A DNA stretch of 64,000 nucleotides, from positions 307,739 through 371,738 of the forward strand of contig NZ_LIGE01000018.1 of assembly GCF_001297015.1 (NCBI RefSeq). Reading direction: 5' to 3'. Shown in pieces: positions 46,019 to 55,456 of the stretch (position 1 is its first letter; the number at the start of each line of letters is the position of its first letter). Under the pieces are notes generated by a model. That model had not been told where the DNA came from and made no database searches. It was given only the letters and a program-made list of their open reading frames with translations. The stretch is from Pseudomonas sp. RIT-PI-r (GTDB lineage Bacteria; Pseudomonadota; Gammaproteobacteria; Pseudomonadales; Pseudomonadaceae). The position numbers were made by a program, and so were the translations under genes.

Positions 46019-47965
46019 TTACCGCCAAGGCTTCGGTTCACCCAACAACTGCCCCTGAACCCCATACAAGCCCATCTCGCGAATCACCGCCAACTCGCCT
46101 TCCGTCTCGACCCGCTCGGCAATCAGCGGCAGATCAATGCTGTGCGCCGCGCGCTGGATCGCTTCGATGAACAAGCGCTTGTCGCCCTCCTGATCAATCG
46201 CGCGAATGTAGCTGCCATCAATCTTCAAGTACGCCAGCCCCAACCGTGCCAGGTTGCCGATCATGCTGAAGCGCCCACCAAAGCGCTGCAGACTCAGTGA
46301 GAAGCCCAGCTCACGCAGGCGTCGGGTCAACTGCTCCAGCACTGCTTGTTCCGGCAACTGCTCCTCGCCGATCTCAAGGGTCAGGCGCGCGCCGAGGTTG
46401 GAATGCGCGCGCAGAATCTCGAAGACTTTATTCAGTGCCTGCGGATCGGCCAACGTCGCCGAGGACAAGTTCAGCGCCAGCGACTCCTCGTGTCCTTTCA
46501 TCTGTTCCAGCACACGTTCGAGCATCAGCCGATCGAGCCGGGCGGTCCAGCCAAAGCGCTCCAGCCACGGCAGGAAGCGTCCGGCCGGAATGGTCTGGCC
46601 CTGCTCGTCGAGCAGACGCGAGAGCACTTTGTAATGCAATACCAGTTGCGAGTCCTGAGCCGCCACCACCGGTTGGAAATACAGCTCGAACCGCTGCTGA
46701 CTCAACGCCTGATCCAGCAGGCGATGCCAGGCGTGATGATCGTCGCCAACGTCCGCCGTGAGGCTCTGATCAATGCAGGCCCAGTTCTGCTCACCCTGCC
46801 CTTCGGCTTGCGCCAGTGCTTGATCACCGAGACTGAGCACCGATTGCGGCGAATCGCCGTGGGCGAAAGGCGCCAGGCCGATCGACGCCACCGCTGCCAC
46901 ATCGGTCGCGCCGGTGGCGTGCAGGCTGCTCAAGGCATTGTCGAGGTTCTGCGCCAGTTGCAGCGCTTCTTCACGCACCAAGCCTGGCGCCAGCACGGCA
47001 AATTCACCGCCGCGAATTCGCGTGACGAGATTCTGGGTCTCCGGGTATTTGGCGCATTCACGCGACAGTTGCTCACCGACCGCTTTCAACAGTTCATCGG
47101 TGCGCTGGCCACCGAGCCGTTGGTTGAGGCCGGCCAGATCCTTGACCCGCAACAGCAGCAGATAACCGGAACTGGCCTGCTCCGGGTTGCTCACGCGGTT
47201 GTTCAACTGCATCTCGAAATAACGCCGGTTGGCCAACCCGGTCAGGTTGTCCTGATACGACTCGGCACGCAGCTTCTCACTGCGCTCGGCCTGTTCCTGA
47301 AACAGCGCCTTGAGCTTCTCGACCATCTGGTTCATCGCCTGCACCACGCGACGCAACTCAGGCGTGCGCGGCAGATCCGGCAGACTCAGGAATTCGCGCC
47401 GGGCGATGGCGTGGGATTGCTTGACCATGTAATCCAGCGGCTTCAATTGCCGACGCAGCAGCAACGCGCCGAGCACTGCACTGATCGCACCACAGATCAG
47501 CAGCCAGCCAAGGCTGCCCAACGCGCTCTGCCACAGCTTGGCCACAGCAAACATCGGGTGACTGACTACCTCAACCCTTGCCGCCTGTTCCCAGCCGCGG
47601 CTGACCAGTGCATCGCCACCGGCCGGCTCCAGTCCGATCAGTCTGACGAACCAGTCCGGCACATTGCTGACGGCCGGAATGCCGCTGCGCTCGACAATCG
47701 TCTGATCGGTCTTCACATCGACTACACGGATGCTCGCGTAGTAACCGCTGTCGAAAATCGAGCTGACCAACAACTCGACCATCGCCGGGTCGTCGATATT
47801 CGGCGTCAACGACAGGGCCAGCGCTGTTGCAGCGTCCTGAGCATGGGAACGCAACTGGTTGACGTACTGGGTACGCGAGCTTTCCAGACTGACCATGAAG
47901 CTGCCGGTGAAGGCGACCACCAGGAACAGACAGATAGCGATCAACAGCTGTTTGAACAAAGACAT
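46019..47965 (-). CDS. lapD: LapD: inside-out c-di-GMP receptor controlling LapG
   Basis: A 648-residue membrane protein. Helix 1 (LLIAICLFLVVAFTGSFMV) is followed by a periplasmic output domain (about 25-150) with W125 in SRGWEQ, the residue known to contact LapG. Then come helix 2 (LGWLLICGAISAVLGALLL), a HAMP domain, a degenerate GGDEF domain (RGGEF at 318-322) and a degenerate EAL domain (KVLSR at 446-450 in place of an intact EAL motif). It should therefore bind c-di-GMP but neither make nor break it. When bound, the periplasmic part holds LapG away from LapA. It lies 14 bp after lapG, in one operon. Confidence 0.95.
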   Translation of the reverse strand: MSLFKQLLIAICLFLVVAFTGSFMVSLESSRTQYVNQLRSHAQDAATALALSLTPNIDDPAMVELLVSSIFDSGYYASIRVVDVKTDQTIVERSGIPAVSNVPDWFVRLIGLEPAGGDALVSRGWEQAARVEVVSHPMFAVAKLWQSALGSLGWLLICGAISAVLGALLLRRQLKPLDYMVKQSHAIARREFLSLPDLPRTPELRRVVQAMNQMVEKLKALFQEQAERSEKLRAESYQDNLTGLANRRYFEMQLNNRVSNPEQASSGYLLLLRVKDLAGLNQRLGGQRTDELLKAVGEQLSRECAKYPETQNLVTRIRGGEFAVLAPGLVREEALQLAQNLDNALSSLHATGATDVAAVASIGLAPFAHGDSPQSVLSLGDQALAQAEGQGEQNWACIDQSLTADVGDDHHAWHRLLDQALSQQRFELYFQPVVAAQDSQLVLHYKVLSRLLDEQGQTIPAGRFLPWLERFGWTARLDRLMLERVLEQMKGHEESLALNLSSATLADPQALNKVFEILRAHSNLGARLTLEIGEEQLPEQAVLEQLTRRLRELGFSLSLQRFGGRFSMIGNLARLGLAYLKIDGSYIRAIDQEGDKRLFIEAIQRAAHSIDLPLIAERVETEGELAVIREMGLYGVQGQLLGEPKPWR

Positions 47966-47979
47966 CTGAGCGCGTGCTC

Positions 47980-48672
47980 CTAGTTAGTCGTCTCGACCGG
48001 AAAACCTTCGGCCTGCATTTTCTTCAAGACATCCTGCCAGCGTGACAGGCGTTTGGTGTCACCAACCTTTTTGTTGCCCTTGGCTCCGGGCAAATACAGA
48101 CCTTCGGCATTGAAAGAGTAGACCGGCAGCAAATCGGTTCGCTGCGAGGCCGGCTGGATCGGATCGATCAGGCTGTCGAGCACCAGCGGCATGGCATCGG
48201 GGGTGGCATAGTAAGTCAGGACCATGTGCGCGCGGTTCTGGCGCAGTGCCTTGACGTAGGTGATGCGCAGCTTGTCACTGGAAACCCCGAGGTGGCGCAG
48301 GCTGAAATACTTGGCGATCGCGTAGTCTTCGCAGTCACCGGCGCCCTTCCACAGCGCCTCGATGGGCGTTTCCCAATAATCGACCTCGTGCCACAGATCG
48401 ATGTCTTCGACGTAGCGCACCTGTTTATTGAAGAACAGGTTGACCACTTTGAGTTTTTCCATCTCGCTGACTTGCTTCTGTGTGGCCAGCAGATTCTGCC
48501 AGGCATCGATGCGTTGCTGCCCGGCGCCCAGCGGCCCGTAGAGCGCAGAGGCCTTGCGGCTGATCACGGAAAAATCCCAATCGGCATGCAGACCGCCCAG
48601 CATGACGCCGGCCAGCAGCAGTGCGCAGCCTAGCCAGCGCAGAGTCCGGGGGATCGCGAAACGTACCGCCAC
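47980..48672 (-). CDS. lapG: LapG: periplasmic cysteine protease that releases LapA
   Basis: A 230-residue bacterial transglutaminase-like cysteine protease. It has an N-terminal signal or anchor (LRWLGCALLLAGVMLGGLHADW) and the catalytic triad Cys114 (AGDCEDYAIAKYFSLRHLG), His149 (NRAHMVLTYY) and Asp166 (LVLDSLID). The acidic residues flanking the cysteine (D113, E115) fit the calcium site known in LapG. It cuts LapA at the TAAG site when c-di-GMP is low. First gene of lapGD, starting at GTG 48672. The divergent gene is a GntR regulator about 200 bp away. Confidence 0.95.
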   Translation of the reverse strand: MAVRFAIPRTLRWLGCALLLAGVMLGGLHADWDFSVISRKASALYGPLGAGQQRIDAWQNLLATQKQVSEMEKLKVVNLFFNKQVRYVEDIDLWHEVDYWETPIEALWKGAGDCEDYAIAKYFSLRHLGVSSDKLRITYVKALRQNRAHMVLTYYATPDAMPLVLDSLIDPIQPASQRTDLLPVYSFNAEGLYLPGAKGNKKVGDTKRLSRWQDVLKKMQAEGFPVETTN

Positions 48673-48830
48673 AGCAGGTTTCCAAGGGGGCAGGATAGAA
48701 AGCGTTTGATGGTGAAGCTTAGCCCGCTAAAAAACAATGGCACCATGAGATCATCGCGACCGCGCTAAACTGCAAATGTAACGGCGTTCTTCTACACGGT
48801 TTGACAACCTGTAGAGCAATCACTAGTGTC

Positions 48831-48844
48831 ATTTGGATCCAAAT
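48831..48844. promoter_or_regulatory. Probable GntR-family operator
   Basis: ATTTGGATCCAAAT is a perfect 14-bp palindrome 25 bases before the GTG start of the GntR gene and between the divergent lapG and gntR transcripts. Its size and TTGG/CCAA symmetry fit an FCD-type GntR dimer. It could control the regulator itself, and possibly lapG. Confidence 0.5.
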
Positions 48845-48869
48845 TCAGCCGAAAACAGGGTGCGTAGTC

Positions 48870-49580
48870 GTGACACAGAAGCCCAAACCGTTGCACAGCA
48901 TCAAAGTCGATGGACCGATCCCTGCGCATCTTGCCCGTTCGGTCATCGAGGAAACCCTGCGCGCTGCCATCCTTGATGGGCGCCTGCCTTGCGGTACTGC
49001 GCTGCGCCAGCAGGATCTGGCCGATCTGTTCGGGGTCAGCCGCATGCCGGTGCGCGAAGCCTTGCGCCAGCTCGAAGCGCAGGATCTGCTCAGCGTCACC
49101 GCGCACAAAGGCGCGGTTGTCGCACCCCTGATTCAGGGCGATGCCCCCGAAACCTATCAACTGCGGATTCTGCTCGAGACCGAAGCCCTGCGGCAGTCGA
49201 TTCCGTTGCTGACCAGCGCCGATCACGAACGCGCGGCCGGCTATATAGAAGAGCTCGAACACCAACACGACTACAGTGAAATTGGCCGGCTCAATCGTCT
49301 GTTCCACATGACCCTGTACAGCATGGCACCCAACCGGCGCCTGCTGCGGCTGGTCGAAGACGGGCTCAACGAAGAAGAACGCTTCCTGCGTTTCAATCTC
49401 GAAGCCATGGGCCTGGGCAAGCTGTCACAGGACGACCACCGGGCGATGCTGCAAGCGGCAATCGCGCGTGATGTCGAAGGCTCGGTGAGGTTGCTGGTGC
49501 ATCACCTCAATCGTGGTGTCGATGTCATCACACGCTACCTTGCCAGCCCCGCCAGCCAGAGCCGCAAAACCTCGCGCTGA
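48870..49580 (+). CDS. GntR-family (FCD type) transcriptional regulator
   Basis: A 236-residue regulator. The winged helix is VIEETLRAAILDGRLPCGTALRQQDLADLFGVSRMPVREALRQLEAQDLLSVTAHKGAVV, the classic GntR form with R/M-P-V-R-E-A-L. An all-helical FCD effector domain follows (LRILLETEALRQSIP; LNRLFHMTLYSMAPNRRLLRLV; DDHRAMLQAAIARD), with the usual Asp/His metal-ligand positions (HMTL, DHRAML). I chose the GTG at 48870 (CAGGG upstream) because the frame before it has no domain match. It is divergent from lapGD and 750 bp before the signal operon. Either, or neither, may be its target. Confidence 0.85.
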   Translation: MTQKPKPLHSIKVDGPIPAHLARSVIEETLRAAILDGRLPCGTALRQQDLADLFGVSRMPVREALRQLEAQDLLSVTAHKGAVVAPLIQGDAPETYQLRILLETEALRQSIPLLTSADHERAAGYIEELEHQHDYSEIGRLNRLFHMTLYSMAPNRRLLRLVEDGLNEEERFLRFNLEAMGLGKLSQDDHRAMLQAAIARDVEGSVRLLVHHLNRGVDVITRYLASPASQSRKTSR

Positions 49581-50328
49581 GGCCGTTGCTGCCGACGAAT
49601 CACCCGCTTACAAATCCCTCGCCCGCGCCGCCACGAACGCCAGTGGCGGACTGGCGCACCTGCTCTAACCTTCCCGCGCCGCGCAGTCCGGTTTCGCCCT
49701 TCGCGATCACCAATCGGTAATAGCCGTGGCGGCAATTTACCCGCACTCTTGATCCGCCAACCCAATAAAGAACGGGCGACGCACCGCATCGTCGGCGCAG
49801 TCCCCGCACCAGGAACCTACGGAAGGAGCCTTGTCACGGGAAAAGGAAGTACAGGCGCCGGTCCCGGCCAACTTTCGCCCCTTTAAAACATTTAATTCTC
49901 TTCAGTAGAAAGTTGCTTCGAGTGAGGCATTCACTCTTGTCGATCGATTTTGGCCGTTATTAGCCGAAAGGAGCAACTACGCCCAAATAAAACTTAAATA
50001 AAAAGTTTTATCAGCACTCTTCATACTTGAAAAACAGCAAACTTGAAATAATTGAAAATATACTTGTTAAACACTTTCCGTCTGTATTAGTTTTTCCACG
50101 CCGAGCTTGAACTTCGCCATACATTTCGGCACACGCCCAAAGCATCACCGGCAATGACTGCGGACTTAGGGCTAAACACCCATGGCGCTGCCGACGGGTA
50201 CTACTGACTTTTCGGCAATAGCAGAGAGTTTCAATCAGCTGCAGCCACGACACATGCAAGTTACGGCAGCATTGATTGTTTAGTTGAAACAGCCGTTCCA
50301 TTTCATATCAATGATAAAGGACATCATG
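49581..50328. other. 748-bp gap upstream of the pvf/mgo-like operon
   Basis: I see no gene here. The left part is GC-rich; from about 49860 to 50060 the DNA is markedly AT-rich. It holds a perfect 8-bp inverted repeat, TAAAACTT (49988-49995) and AAGTTTTA (50003-50010) with spacer AAATAAA. Open frames on the minus strand (49535-49809, 50011-50301) lack coding character. The region most likely carries the long leader and promoter of the downstream operon. Confidence 0.5.
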
Positions 50329-51102
50329 ATGCCCATTAAGAACCAACTCGCCCTGAAGAAAGCTGAACTGAGTATTCACCCGATCTTTTCCGAGATTACT
50401 TCGTTATCGGTATTACGTCGGTTCATGGAGACCCACGTATTTGCGGTGTGGGACTTCATGTCGCTGACCAAGCGTCTGCAACAGGAATTGACCTGCACCC
50501 GCTTGCCCTGGCTACCGCCACGCGATCCGCATGCCGCCCGGCTGATCAACGAGATCGTCTTGGGTGAAGAATCGGACGATCGTCTGGCAGAGGGGCACTA
50601 CAGCCATTTCGAGTTGTACCTGGATGCAATGCGCGAAATTGGCGCCAGCACCACAGCAGTAGAGCGCTTTGTTGCTCTGCAGCAGGAAGGCGTAGGTTAT
50701 GACGTGGCGTTGCAAAGCGTCGAGGTTGATCCGGCCGCCGCGCAATTCGTCCGCGACACCTTGCGCATCGCCCTGCATGCGCCGGGACATAGCGTGGCCG
50801 CAGCGTTCTTGCATGGTCGCGAGAGCGTGATCCCGACCATGTTCCAGCGCATCCTCGATGATTGGGGCATCGGCATCGAGCAGGCACCGACCTTTCGTTA
50901 TTACCTGGAACGGCACATCGAGGTCGATTCCGAGGATCACGGTCCGGCGGCGGAGCAATTGCTGGACCGACTGGTCGATGGCGACCCGCAGCGTGAGGCC
51001 GAGGTCTACGCCAGCGCCATCGCCGCCGTGGAAAGCCGCATCGCCCTGTGGGACGGCCTGCGCCTGAGCATGCGTGAGCCATTGGCGGAGGTGGCCCAAT
51101 GA
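50329..51102 (+). CDS. DUF3050 haem-oxygenase-like protein (PvfA/MgoB-like)
   Basis: A 257-residue all-helical protein ([20 protein letters not shown]...). The DUF3050 hallmarks are clear: [50 protein letters not shown] and [15 protein letters not shown], with conserved His and Glu residues of the haem-oxygenase-like diiron fold. In pvf/mgo clusters the equivalent first gene is needed for signal production and probably oxidises an amino-acid-derived intermediate. AAGGA lies 7 bases before the ATG at 50329; ATGs at 50326 and 50311 are alternatives. It overlaps the AurF-like gene by 4 bp. Confidence 0.85.
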   Translation: MPIKNQLALKKAELSIHPIFSEITSLSVLRRFMETHVFAVWDFMSLTKRLQQELTCTRLPWLPPRDPHAARLINEIVLGEESDDRLAEGHYSHFELYLDAMREIGASTTAVERFVALQQEGVGYDVALQSVEVDPAAAQFVRDTLRIALHAPGHSVAAAFLHGRESVIPTMFQRILDDWGIGIEQAPTFRYYLERHIEVDSEDHGPAAEQLLDRLVDGDPQREAEVYASAIAAVESRIALWDGLRLSMREPLAEVAQ

Positions 51103-52028
51103 ATGCCGCCGACTATCAATCTTTCGCGGATGTCTGGGAGAGTCGCGCGACCATTCGCACCCGCCCTCGACGTGTGCTGGAGGACGACGAGCGCCTGATC
51201 TATCCCCTCAGCCGGCAACCCCTGGTGCTCAGTGAAACCTTCCTGCGCGAATGCCCGCAACAGCGTGATTTCGCGCTGGTGCAGACGCTGTACAAGTTCA
51301 TCAACGATGTGGTGATTTTCGAAACGGAAATCGTCGACAAGACCGCACGCAGCATCGCCAAGGATCGCTTCGCCGTGCCCTTCCCGTTCGCCTGTCGTTA
51401 CGACGCGATGACCGTGGTGGTCGACGAGGATTACCACGCGTTGGTGGCGATGGATTTCATGCAACAAACGGTGGCGATGACCGGCATCGAGCCGATCCGG
51501 TTGCCCGATGAAATCGAGTTGAGCCGGGCGATTCCGGCGGCTGTAGCGCTGGCACCGGAGCACCTGCGCAGCGCGGTCGAATTGATTTGCGTGGCCATCG
51601 CTGAAAACACCGTGACCGGCGATGTCGCCGCGTTCGCCCGCGACGACTCGGTCAAACCGTCGATCAAAGGCCTGATGGCCGATCACTTGCTCGATGAAGG
51701 TCGCCATTCGAGTTTCTGGGCGCGGATGGTGCGCATCTATTGGTACACCGCAAACGCGGCGGATCGCGAAACCATTGCGCAGATCCTGCCGGTGTTCATC
51801 GGCCACTACCTGACCAACGACATCCAGAAAGCCTTCGACCTGCGCCTGATCGATGCGCTGCCGGTCAGCGAGGCCACACGGCGCTCGCTCAGAGACGAAA
51901 TGGCCGGACTGGCGTTCCCGATCAATCGCCATCACCCGCTGGTGGGCAACATCGTCAAGTTCTTCCACAACAGCTCGCTGCTCGACACACCGTGCGTGCA
52001 GCACGCCCTGCGCGACTACCTGGTTTGA
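51099..52028 (+). CDS. AurF-like diiron N-oxygenase (PvfB/MgoC-like)
   Basis: A 309-residue ferritin-like oxygenase of the AurF family (p-aminobenzoate N-oxygenase). Probable diiron ligands are in [31 protein letters not shown] (E-x-x-H), [11 protein letters not shown] and [19 protein letters not shown] (H, D-E-x-x-H). AurF enzymes oxidise amines to hydroxylamine or nitroso groups; in the pvf/mgo route such a step would supply the N-O group of the diazeniumdiolate or pyrazine-N-oxide product. It overlaps the DUF3050 gene by 4 bp and is followed 13 bp later by the NRPS-like gene. Confidence 0.9.
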   Translation: MNAADYQSFADVWESRATIRTRPRRVLEDDERLIYPLSRQPLVLSETFLRECPQQRDFALVQTLYKFINDVVIFETEIVDKTARSIAKDRFAVPFPFACRYDAMTVVVDEDYHALVAMDFMQQTVAMTGIEPIRLPDEIELSRAIPAAVALAPEHLRSAVELICVAIAENTVTGDVAAFARDDSVKPSIKGLMADHLLDEGRHSSFWARMVRIYWYTANAADRETIAQILPVFIGHYLTNDIQKAFDLRLIDALPVSEATRRSLRDEMAGLAFPINRHHPLVGNIVKFFHNSSLLDTPCVQHALRDYLV

Positions 52029-52041
52029 TGAGGAGGCCGAC

Positions 52042-55000
52042 ATGAAACGTCTCGACATTTTGCTGATTGGCACCAGTCAGGCCATGACCGATCTGGCGCA
52101 GGAACTTGAACAACACGGTCACTCCTTGCAACGCAGCGTTGCGGGTACATCGACGGTGGATCTGATCATCGACGATGGCTTCCTCGGCGCCGGCGATCAC
52201 TGCGCCATCCCGCACCTGCATTTGCGTCTGGGCGTCTGCGCGCACAGCGCAGCGGGTTTACCAACACTCGATCTGCTGTGCTTTCTCGGCTCATCACTGA
52301 TCAGTCGTGTGCCGATTGGTGATGAACCGTCCGGCAACGGTCAGGCACTGCGTCAGCGGGTACTGACGCATATCGTCGACGAAGTAGCCTTGCTGGTCAG
52401 CCGCTTCTCCCGCGATACGGATTATTTTCAGCAGACCACATCGCTGAAAGCCCCGGATTTCGAGCGCATGGAAAACCTGCTGTTTCTAGATAGCCTGGCG
52501 TACGTCCATCACCACAACGACACCGCGAATACGGCGTTGCTGGAACAGGCGAAGGCTCCCGTTATCGAGCGGCTGCAACAGAGCCTGATCGAGCACGCCA
52601 AACGCCCGGCGTTGCACATCGGCGAACGCTCCTTCAGTTACCAGCAATTGCACGCCCATAGCCGGGCTATTCAACAGCGTTTGCTGCCGTTACTTGAGCA
52701 GCATCCGCAGCCATGGGTGGTCGGTATCTGCCTGCCGAAAAGTCCGGCGCTGTTCGCCTCGATTCTGGCGATCCTCGGCAGCGGCGCGGTGTACTTGCCG
52801 CTGGAGCCGAGCCATCCGCTGCAGCGTCAGCAATACATTCTGCACAACGCCGGCGCGTTGTTGCTGCTGCACGATGGCGAGCATCCGCTGAGCGCAACGA
52901 TGGCTGGGCTCGACGTCAGTGGCGTCGACAGCGCCGAAGCCGATCTCGGCCAACCGTTGATGCGCCAGCGTCCTGAACTTGAGGCGCCGTGCATGGCGCT
53001 CTACACCTCGGGCACCACCGGCCATCCCAAAGGCGTGTTGCTCAGCCAGGCCAACCTTGCGCACTTCACCACTTGGTACGCCGACTACGTGCAGTTGCAC
53101 GCCGAGAGTCGCGTGTTGCAGTTTTCTTCGTTGAGTTTCGATTCATCGTTGATCGATATCTTCCCGACCTTACTTTCAGGCGCCGAACTGGTGGTGCCCG
53201 ACGACACGCAGCGGCGTGATCCGCTGCAACTGATCGCGCTGATCCGTCGTCGGCAACTGAGCCACGCGTTCCTGCCGCCGGCGCTGCTGAGCATCCTGCC
53301 GCTGGAACAACTGGAAGGTGTGCAAGTGATGACCGGTGGCGATGTCTGCGAGCCGTTCGTCATCGAGCAACTGACCCGCCAGGGCACGCTGCACAACCTT
53401 TACGGCCCGACCGAAGCCACGGTGCTGATCACCGCGCGGCAACTGCAACCCGGCGACAGCAACCGCAGTCTCGGCGCGCCCATCGCCAACAGCCAGGTGT
53501 TGATTCTCGATGACGATTTGCAGCCCGTGCCGGAGCAAACCGTCGGCGAATTGTTCATCGTCGGCCCCGGTGTCTGCCTCGGTTATCTGAACAATCCACA
53601 GCAGACCGCCGAGCGTTATCTGACCTTGAATCTGCCGGACGGCCAAACGTTGCGCGCCTACCGCAGCGGTGACATGGCGAAGTGGGGCGAGCACGGGATC
53701 GAGCTGTGTGGGCGACGCGACAATCAGGTGAAGATCCGGGGTTTCCGGGTCGAGCCGGAAGAGATCGAGCGTTGCCTGCGCGAGAGCCGGCTGTACCGGC
53801 AAGTGGCGGTGGTGATCGACAGCCAGCGGCGGATTCTGGCGTTCCTCGCGCAAGCGCAATCAGACACGGCCCGCCATGCGCTGAAGGCTCACGCGCAGCA
53901 ATTTCTACCGGACTATATGCAACCGGTGGCGTGGACCGAGCTGGCCGGCATGCCCTTCGCCAGCAATGGCAAAGTCGACCGCAAAGCCTTGCTGGAATTG
54001 CCGGTGAGCGTCCAGGACACCGGCCCGAAGTGCCTGCCGGCAAATGCCGACGAAGCGCTACTGCTGGAGATCTGGGCCGAGTTGCTGGAGCTGCCGGGCA
54101 GCGACATCTCTACCGACGAAAGCTTCTTCAATCTCGGCGGCCACTCGATTCTGTTGTCGCGGATGTTGCTGCGTTTGCGTGAGGAGTTCGGCCGCAGCAT
54201 TTCGATCAATCGCTTCATCGAACTGCCGACCATCATCAAGCTTGCGACGCTGGTGCGCGGCACCGATGACAGCGCCGTACTTAGCGCTCAGGCCATGGCC
54301 GACGCCGAGCGTGCACTGGAAATCGATCCGCTGCCGATCAGCCGCATGGGCGATGTGCACAAGGTCATCGTCACTGGCGCCAACAGCTTTGTCGGTGTGC
54401 ACATCGTCGAGGCGCTGCTCGGTTGGGGTGCCAGCGAAGTGGCGTGTCTGGTGCGCGACGGCGGCGGGCAAACAGCGGCGCAACGCTTTGCCGAGTCACT
54501 GCGAGAAAACCGCCTGGAGCATCTGGATCTGCGTCGTGTGCGGGTTTACGCGGCGGATATAACGCGTCCGCAGTTGGGCCTGGATGACGACGATTATCAG
54601 CGCCTCGATCGTGAGTTCGGCGCACTGGTGCACAACGCTGCCAACGTTAACCACGTACTCGATTACGAGTCGCTGGCGGCAGACAACGTCGAGCCGATTT
54701 TTGCCCTGCTGCGTTTGTGCGAAGGGCAGAGCAAAAAGGTTTTCAATTTCGTCTCGACGCTGTCGGCTTCAAGTACGGTCGACGACGCGGGGCGAGTGCT
54801 GGAATTGCCTGCCGCGTCAACGCCGCCGATCTACATTCGCAACGGCTACAACCTGTCGAAGTGGGTCGGCGAACGCATTCTCGAACGGGCGCGGGAACGG
54901 GGTGTGCGGGTCAACTTGTATCGCCCCGGCAACATCAGTTTCAACAGTTTGAGCGGCGTCTGTCAGCCGCACAAAAACCGTTTGATGTTGATGCTCAAAG

Positions 55001-55434
55001 GCTCGATCCAGCTCGGTCAGGTGCCGGCCTTCGCACTGAACTTCGACCTGATGCCGGTGGACTTTCTCGCCCGCTTCATCGCCTTCCACGCCAGCCGTTA
55101 TTCGCCCGAGCGAGCGGTGTTCAACCTGCATAACCCAGAGCCGCTGAGCTGGGATGCCTACGTCGCGTCGTTCCGCGAAACCGGCAGCGAGTTCGCGCTG
55201 GTCAGCGTCGCCGACTGGCAGCAGCAACTGGGGCGCGTCGATGCCGACAACGCGTTGTTCGGCGTACTCGGCTTCTACCTCAACGGCTTTGAGGAAGACA
55301 TCGGTGACATCTCGCTGATCGGCCACGCCAACGCCCAGGCCGGCGTGCAGCAAATGGGTGCGCACTACCCGCAAAAATCCCCGGCGCTGCTGCGTCGTGG
55401 CTGCGACTACCTGAAAGAAATCAACTTCATCTGA
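52042..55434 (+). CDS. NRPS-like A-T-reductase enzyme (PvfC/MgoA-like)
   Basis: An 1130-residue enzyme with no condensation domain. Residues 1 to about 190 (MKRLDILLIGTSQAMTDLAQELEQ...) form a Rossmann-like, formyltransferase-resembling domain. An adenylation domain follows (A3 LYTSGTTGHPKGV near 320, A5 NLYGPTE, A7 YRSGD near 540, A10 NGKVDRKAL), then a carrier domain (LGGHSILLSRM, Ser near 703). A thioester reductase domain ends it (VTGANSFVG near 777, YNLSK near 936). It should load one amino acid and release it by NADPH reduction as an aldehyde or alcohol. By eye the specificity code reads D-S-I-A-M-G-L-V-L-K. Start chosen at the ATG after GAGGAGG; the long open frame from 51853 overlaps the AurF gene and is rejected. 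Confidence 0.92.
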   Translation: MKRLDILLIGTSQAMTDLAQELEQHGHSLQRSVAGTSTVDLIIDDGFLGAGDHCAIPHLHLRLGVCAHSAAGLPTLDLLCFLGSSLISRVPIGDEPSGNGQALRQRVLTHIVDEVALLVSRFSRDTDYFQQTTSLKAPDFERMENLLFLDSLAYVHHHNDTANTALLEQAKAPVIERLQQSLIEHAKRPALHIGERSFSYQQLHAHSRAIQQRLLPLLEQHPQPWVVGICLPKSPALFASILAILGSGAVYLPLEPSHPLQRQQYILHNAGALLLLHDGEHPLSATMAGLDVSGVDSAEADLGQPLMRQRPELEAPCMALYTSGTTGHPKGVLLSQANLAHFTTWYADYVQLHAESRVLQFSSLSFDSSLIDIFPTLLSGAELVVPDDTQRRDPLQLIALIRRRQLSHAFLPPALLSILPLEQLEGVQVMTGGDVCEPFVIEQLTRQGTLHNLYGPTEATVLITARQLQPGDSNRSLGAPIANSQVLILDDDLQPVPEQTVGELFIVGPGVCLGYLNNPQQTAERYLTLNLPDGQTLRAYRSGDMAKWGEHGIELCGRRDNQVKIRGFRVEPEEIERCLRESRLYRQVAVVIDSQRRILAFLAQAQSDTARHALKAHAQQFLPDYMQPVAWTELAGMPFASNGKVDRKALLELPVSVQDTGPKCLPANADEALLLEIWAELLELPGSDISTDESFFNLGGHSILLSRMLLRLREEFGRSISINRFIELPTIIKLATLVRGTDDSAVLSAQAMADAERALEIDPLPISRMGDVHKVIVTGANSFVGVHIVEALLGWGASEVACLVRDGGGQTAAQRFAESLRENRLEHLDLRRVRVYAADITRPQLGLDDDDYQRLDREFGALVHNAANVNHVLDYESLAADNVEPIFALLRLCEGQSKKVFNFVSTLSASSTVDDAGRVLELPAASTPPIYIRNGYNLSKWVGERILERARERGVRVNLYRPGNISFNSLSGVCQPHKNRLMLMLKGSIQLGQVPAFALNFDLMPVDFLARFIAFHASRYSPERAVFNLHNPEPLSWDAYVASFRETGSEFALVSVADWQQQLGRVDADNALFGVLGFYLNGFEEDIGDISLIGHANAQAGVQQMGAHYPQKSPALLRRGCDYLKEINFI

Positions 55435-55456
55435 CTCAACAACAAGGAGCAACACC

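Noticed and set aside
49535..49809. Minus-strand frames after the GntR gene
   Set aside because: Arg-rich translations of GC-rich DNA, overlapping the gntR end in part, with no recognisable family.
50011..50301. 96-codon minus-strand frame in the gap before the signal operon
   Set aside because: AT-rich, Cys-rich, no ribosome site or domain; the region is better explained as the operon's leader.
51853..52041. Upstream extension of the NRPS-like frame
   Set aside because: It overlaps the AurF-like gene by 176 bp; the ATG at 52042 has a strong GAGGAGG site and begins the recognisable domain.
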